A stretch of DNA of 64,000 nucleotides from an uncultured Alphaproteobacteria bacterium. GTDB taxonomy: Bacteria; Pseudomonadota; Alphaproteobacteria; SP197. The notes beneath the pieces were generated by a model that saw nothing but the letters and a program-made list of their open reading frames with translations, was not told where the DNA came from and ran no database searches. The translations under genes were made by a program, and so were the position numbers. Below, piece after piece: positions 62,107 to 64,000 of this stretch; positions within the stretch are counted from its first letter, which is position 1, and every line of letters starts with the position of its first letter. The DNA is taken from NCBI GenBank assembly GCA_943787175.1, contig CALSLK010000006.1, positions 186,001 through 250,000 on the forward strand, written 5' to 3'.

Positions 62107-63315
62107 CTACTCCGCCGCCATCTTCATGCCCGGCCCATCCAGCGGAACGAAATCGAGAATGTTGGCCTGGAACCAGGTAAGTGCGGTTTCGCCGACATCG
62201 GCCATGGGGCCGGCCGCCATCATGGGTGAGTGCAGGGCCTTCTGCTGCTGTTCGCACACCCACATGTCTTCGATCTGGAAGTCGAGCGTTTCCATGGCAT
62301 GGCACGACAGCGTGTCGATCGAGATGTAGCGTTTGCCGTCCTCCATGATGTAGCCGTGGCCCGAGGTCGAAGATGGCTTGCTCGGTTTCTTGGCCGGGTC
62401 CTGCTTTTCGCGCGGCATCATCCAGGTGCGCAGTTCCAGATAACACTGCTCAGGACCGACCGGCACGATGGTGTAGGCCGAGAAGAAAATGGGCGAGGAG
62501 AGCACGCCAGAATTGGGGAAGAACTGGTAGACCACGGGATAGGGTTTGCTGGTATCGACGCCGGGAATGCGCGTGAAGTGGCTGTCCATGCGCGCATCGC
62601 TTTCGGGGTTGGCAAAGGTCACCCAGTGACGCCCCACCGCGTCCCAGCGCTGGTCCTCGATATCGGGACCCATCAGCGTCTTGTCATGCAGATAACTCAG
62701 GTGATAGCCGTCCATGGCGTTTTCGCAGAACGCCTTCCAGTTCGCCCCGAAGTCATAGCGCACCGGCCGTTTCTCCGAGAGTCCGTCGAGCGAATGGGGC
62801 CACATATGGGTGTCCCTCATGCCGCCCAGCCACATCTCGAAATCGTCTTGCGGCAACTCCTGGGGATTGACGAAGATGAGGTCACCCAGCACCCCGACGG
62901 TGCCCTTGTGGAGGCTCAACTCCTCCATCTTCAGGCCGGGGAAGGCCAGGTCCTTCTTGGGCAACCCGCGCAGGGAGCCGTCATCCACGTTGTAGGTCCA
63001 GGCGTGATAGGGGCACACGATGCCGTGGCGGCAGTTGCCGTCCTTCTCGAAGATCGTCGTACCGCGATGCCGGCAGGTGTTGTGATAGGCCCGGATCGAC
63101 CCGTCCCTGGTGCGCACGATGAACATGGCATAGCGGTTGATCTGCACCGCCTTGTAGTCACCGGCTTCGGGGATGTCCTGCACGACACAGGCAAAGGTCC
63201 ACGACCGGCTGAACAGCTCCTGGTGTTCCCGCTCGAACCACGCGTCCGAGAAGTAACACTCCTTGGGCAGCAACTGCCGGGCACGGGTCGGCACGGGCGG
63301 AATGGTCTGGGGCAT
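62107..63315 (-). CDS. Rieske non-haem iron oxygenase, alpha subunit
   Basis: 402 residues from ATG 63315. Rieske cluster: Cys81-x-His83 and Cys101-x2-His104 (TCRHRGTTIFEKDG and VCPYHAWTY). The catalytic iron site lies in WKAFCENAMDGYHLSYLHD (Asp-x2-His-x4-His). The start GDYKAVQINRYAMFIVRTRDG resembles members that act on quaternary amines such as choline, betaine or carnitine. It hydroxylates its substrate using electrons from a reductase not seen here. Located near the flavin enzyme at 59246, suggesting a demethylation pathway; substrate is inferred. Confidence 0.9.
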   Translation of the reverse strand: MPQTIPPVPTRARQLLPKECYFSDAWFEREHQELFSRSWTFACVVQDIPEAGDYKAVQINRYAMFIVRTRDGSIRAYHNTCRHRGTTIFEKDGNCRHGIVCPYHAWTYNVDDGSLRGLPKKDLAFPGLKMEELSLHKGTVGVLGDLIFVNPQELPQDDFEMWLGGMRDTHMWPHSLDGLSEKRPVRYDFGANWKAFCENAMDGYHLSYLHDKTLMGPDIEDQRWDAVGRHWVTFANPESDARMDSHFTRIPGVDTSKPYPVVYQFFPNSGVLSSPIFFSAYTIVPVGPEQCYLELRTWMMPREKQDPAKKPSKPSSTSGHGYIMEDGKRYISIDTLSCHAMETLDFQIEDMWVCEQQQKALHSPMMAAGPMADVGETALTWFQANILDFVPLDGPGMKMAAE

Positions 63316-63397
63316 GGTTGGCTCTTGATGCTGGTTGTCAGATGACCTTACGACAGGCAATGCGCCTCGTTAACCGCTACCTGCGCACCCACTCCGT

Positions 63398-63512
63398 CCG
63401 TCATGGCCCCACTTGATGGGGTCATCCATACCGTTTGTCAAGCCACCCGCTCCGGCGGAATGTGGTGCCATGGTTTCGGCATGGATACCCCGGTCAAGCC
63501 GGGGCATGACGG
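63398..63512. repeat. Dispersed palindromic repeat, copy 2
   Basis: Begins CCGTCATGGCCCCACTTGATGG and ends CCGGTCAAGCCGGGGCATG plus ACGG. The two ends are complementary, and both correspond to the ends of the copy at 32541-32698, in the same orientation. Its middle is different (CCACCCGCTCCGGCGG). Lies between the Rieske gene and the arginase-family gene. Confidence 0.6.
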
Positions 63513-63537
63513 AAATGGGGAGAGTGGCGTTCTCCCG

Positions 63538-64000
63538 TCAGCCGTGGCCCTTGCCCAGCTTTCTCAACGCCAGGCCAGCCGCCATGTAAACAATGATCGA
63601 GACGATCACGCGATAGACCGCGGCGCTTCCCGGTGGGATGCAGATGAAGCTGAACCCGGTCAGGCCGCGCCGTCCCACTTCATGGGCAATGCGGATCACC
63701 TCGTAGTCGGTCATGGCGATGGGTTCGACCAGCTCACCCAGAATGTCGCCGGGAGCAGGCCCGGCACCGCCCATGACATCCATGTCGAAATGGGCATAGA
63801 CGCCCTTGGTGCCGTCCCAGGCGCGGTCCAGCTCCTTGACGCAGCCTTCAATGCCCAGACCGCTGCGCAGTTCCCATGAGCTGATAAACCGCGCGCCGTC
63901 TTTGAGGTAACGGCGGATGATGTCCTTGTCTTCGAGCATGCCGCGCTCGCCGATTTCGACCAGATTGCGCGGGTGCATGTTGTCGAGGAACTCGTACATC
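63538..64000 (-). CDS. Arginase/agmatinase-family protein, partial (cut by the window end)
   Basis: The C-terminal 153 residues only; the start lies beyond 64000. Metal motif: VYAHFDMDVMGGAGPAPGDILGELVEPIAMTDYEVIRIAHEVGRRGLTGFSF, the S/H-x-D-x-D and P-G stretch of the ureohydrolase fold (arginase, agmatinase, formiminoglutamase, histone-deacetylase-like). Only one Asp pair is in the visible part, so the metal site is not complete in this window. A C-terminal hydrophobic tail (VIVSIIVYMAAGLALRKL) is unusual for the family and may be a membrane anchor or low-confidence end. Confidence 0.7.
   Translation of the reverse strand, partial: MYEFLDNMHPRNLVEIGERGMLEDKDIIRRYLKDGARFISSWELRSGLGIEGCVKELDRAWDGTKGVYAHFDMDVMGGAGPAPGDILGELVEPIAMTDYEVIRIAHEVGRRGLTGFSFICIPPGSAAVYRVIVSIIVYMAAGLALRKLGKGHG

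Noticed and set aside
1-64000. rRNA and tRNA genes
   Set aside because: I scanned for tRNA-like T-arm and CCA patterns and rRNA blocks and saw none that I could support; a covariance-model scan would be decisive.

Overview
The window looks like a chromosome segment of a high-GC alphaproteobacterium, probably Rhodospirillales-like. The divergent arrangement grpE-hrcA (minus) / rph-rdgB-hemW (plus), the lpoA-like/yraN/BON-lipoprotein/gshB group, and many alphaproteobacterial-type accessory families support this. Almost all of it is coding, with no rRNA, tRNA or CRISPR seen. The assignment is inferred from gene order and protein flavour, not from a marker tree.

Layout. 0-7 kb: a small secreted protein, a DUF4189-type gene with an amber codon in its signal peptide, a PEP-mutase-family enzyme, a repeat-rich non-coding stretch (2.7-3.45 kb), and a Spy/CpxP-like periplasmic protein divergent from an OmpR-family regulator, a sensor kinase and an ArsR-type regulator. 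Two GTAAC-N5-GTAAC boxes lie between the divergent genes, as in Cpx systems. 7-16 kb: core genes (grpE, hrcA, rph, rdgB, hemW, LpoA-like lipoprotein, YraN, BON lipoprotein, RidA, gshB, Hpt). 16-26.5 kb: a probable surface-glycan module with a methyltransferase, a cyclic-nucleotide-binding protein and a very unusual 904-residue ABC protein on one strand, facing four glycosyltransferases, a phosphoglycerate-mutase-like phosphatase, a polysaccharide deacetylase and a membrane protein on the other. 26.5-32.5 kb: an oligopeptide-type ABC transporter operon (fused double ATPase, binding protein, two permeases).

32.5-45.3 kb: small membrane proteins, an SDR, an adenylate/guanylate cyclase, a methyltransferase, a metallo-beta-lactamase-fold enzyme, pyrE, an MFS transporter, an aminoglycoside-phosphotransferase-fold kinase, a second copy of the structured repeat, an orphan response regulator, an alpha/beta hydrolase lacking its serine, a Lon-type protease and a YkuD protein. 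45.3-64 kb: an accessory/catabolic region with an orphan ModA-like protein, two TetR regulators, a PPOX flavoprotein, three Fe(II)/2-oxoglutarate (PhyH) dioxygenases with a cupin, a homocysteine methyltransferase, an IS3-family element that has cut a gene, an enoyl-CoA hydratase, a DM13 protein, a voltage-gated-type K+ channel, a prolyl aminopeptidase, an iron-sulfur flavoenzyme, a Rieske oxygenase and part of an arginase-family gene.

Quality caveat: between about 25.1 and 35.1 kb nearly every gene carries one or more single-base frameshifts, several in homopolymers, while the encoded proteins otherwise look well conserved. Local base-calling or assembly error is the simplest explanation; those genes are marked as pseudogene spans but may be intact in the organism. 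The most interesting leads are the structured repeat family (2785-3084 and 40205-40563), the three-hairpin array (3160-3446), the ABC protein with triplicated Q-loop-like segments in the glycan cluster, and the Cpx-like operator architecture.
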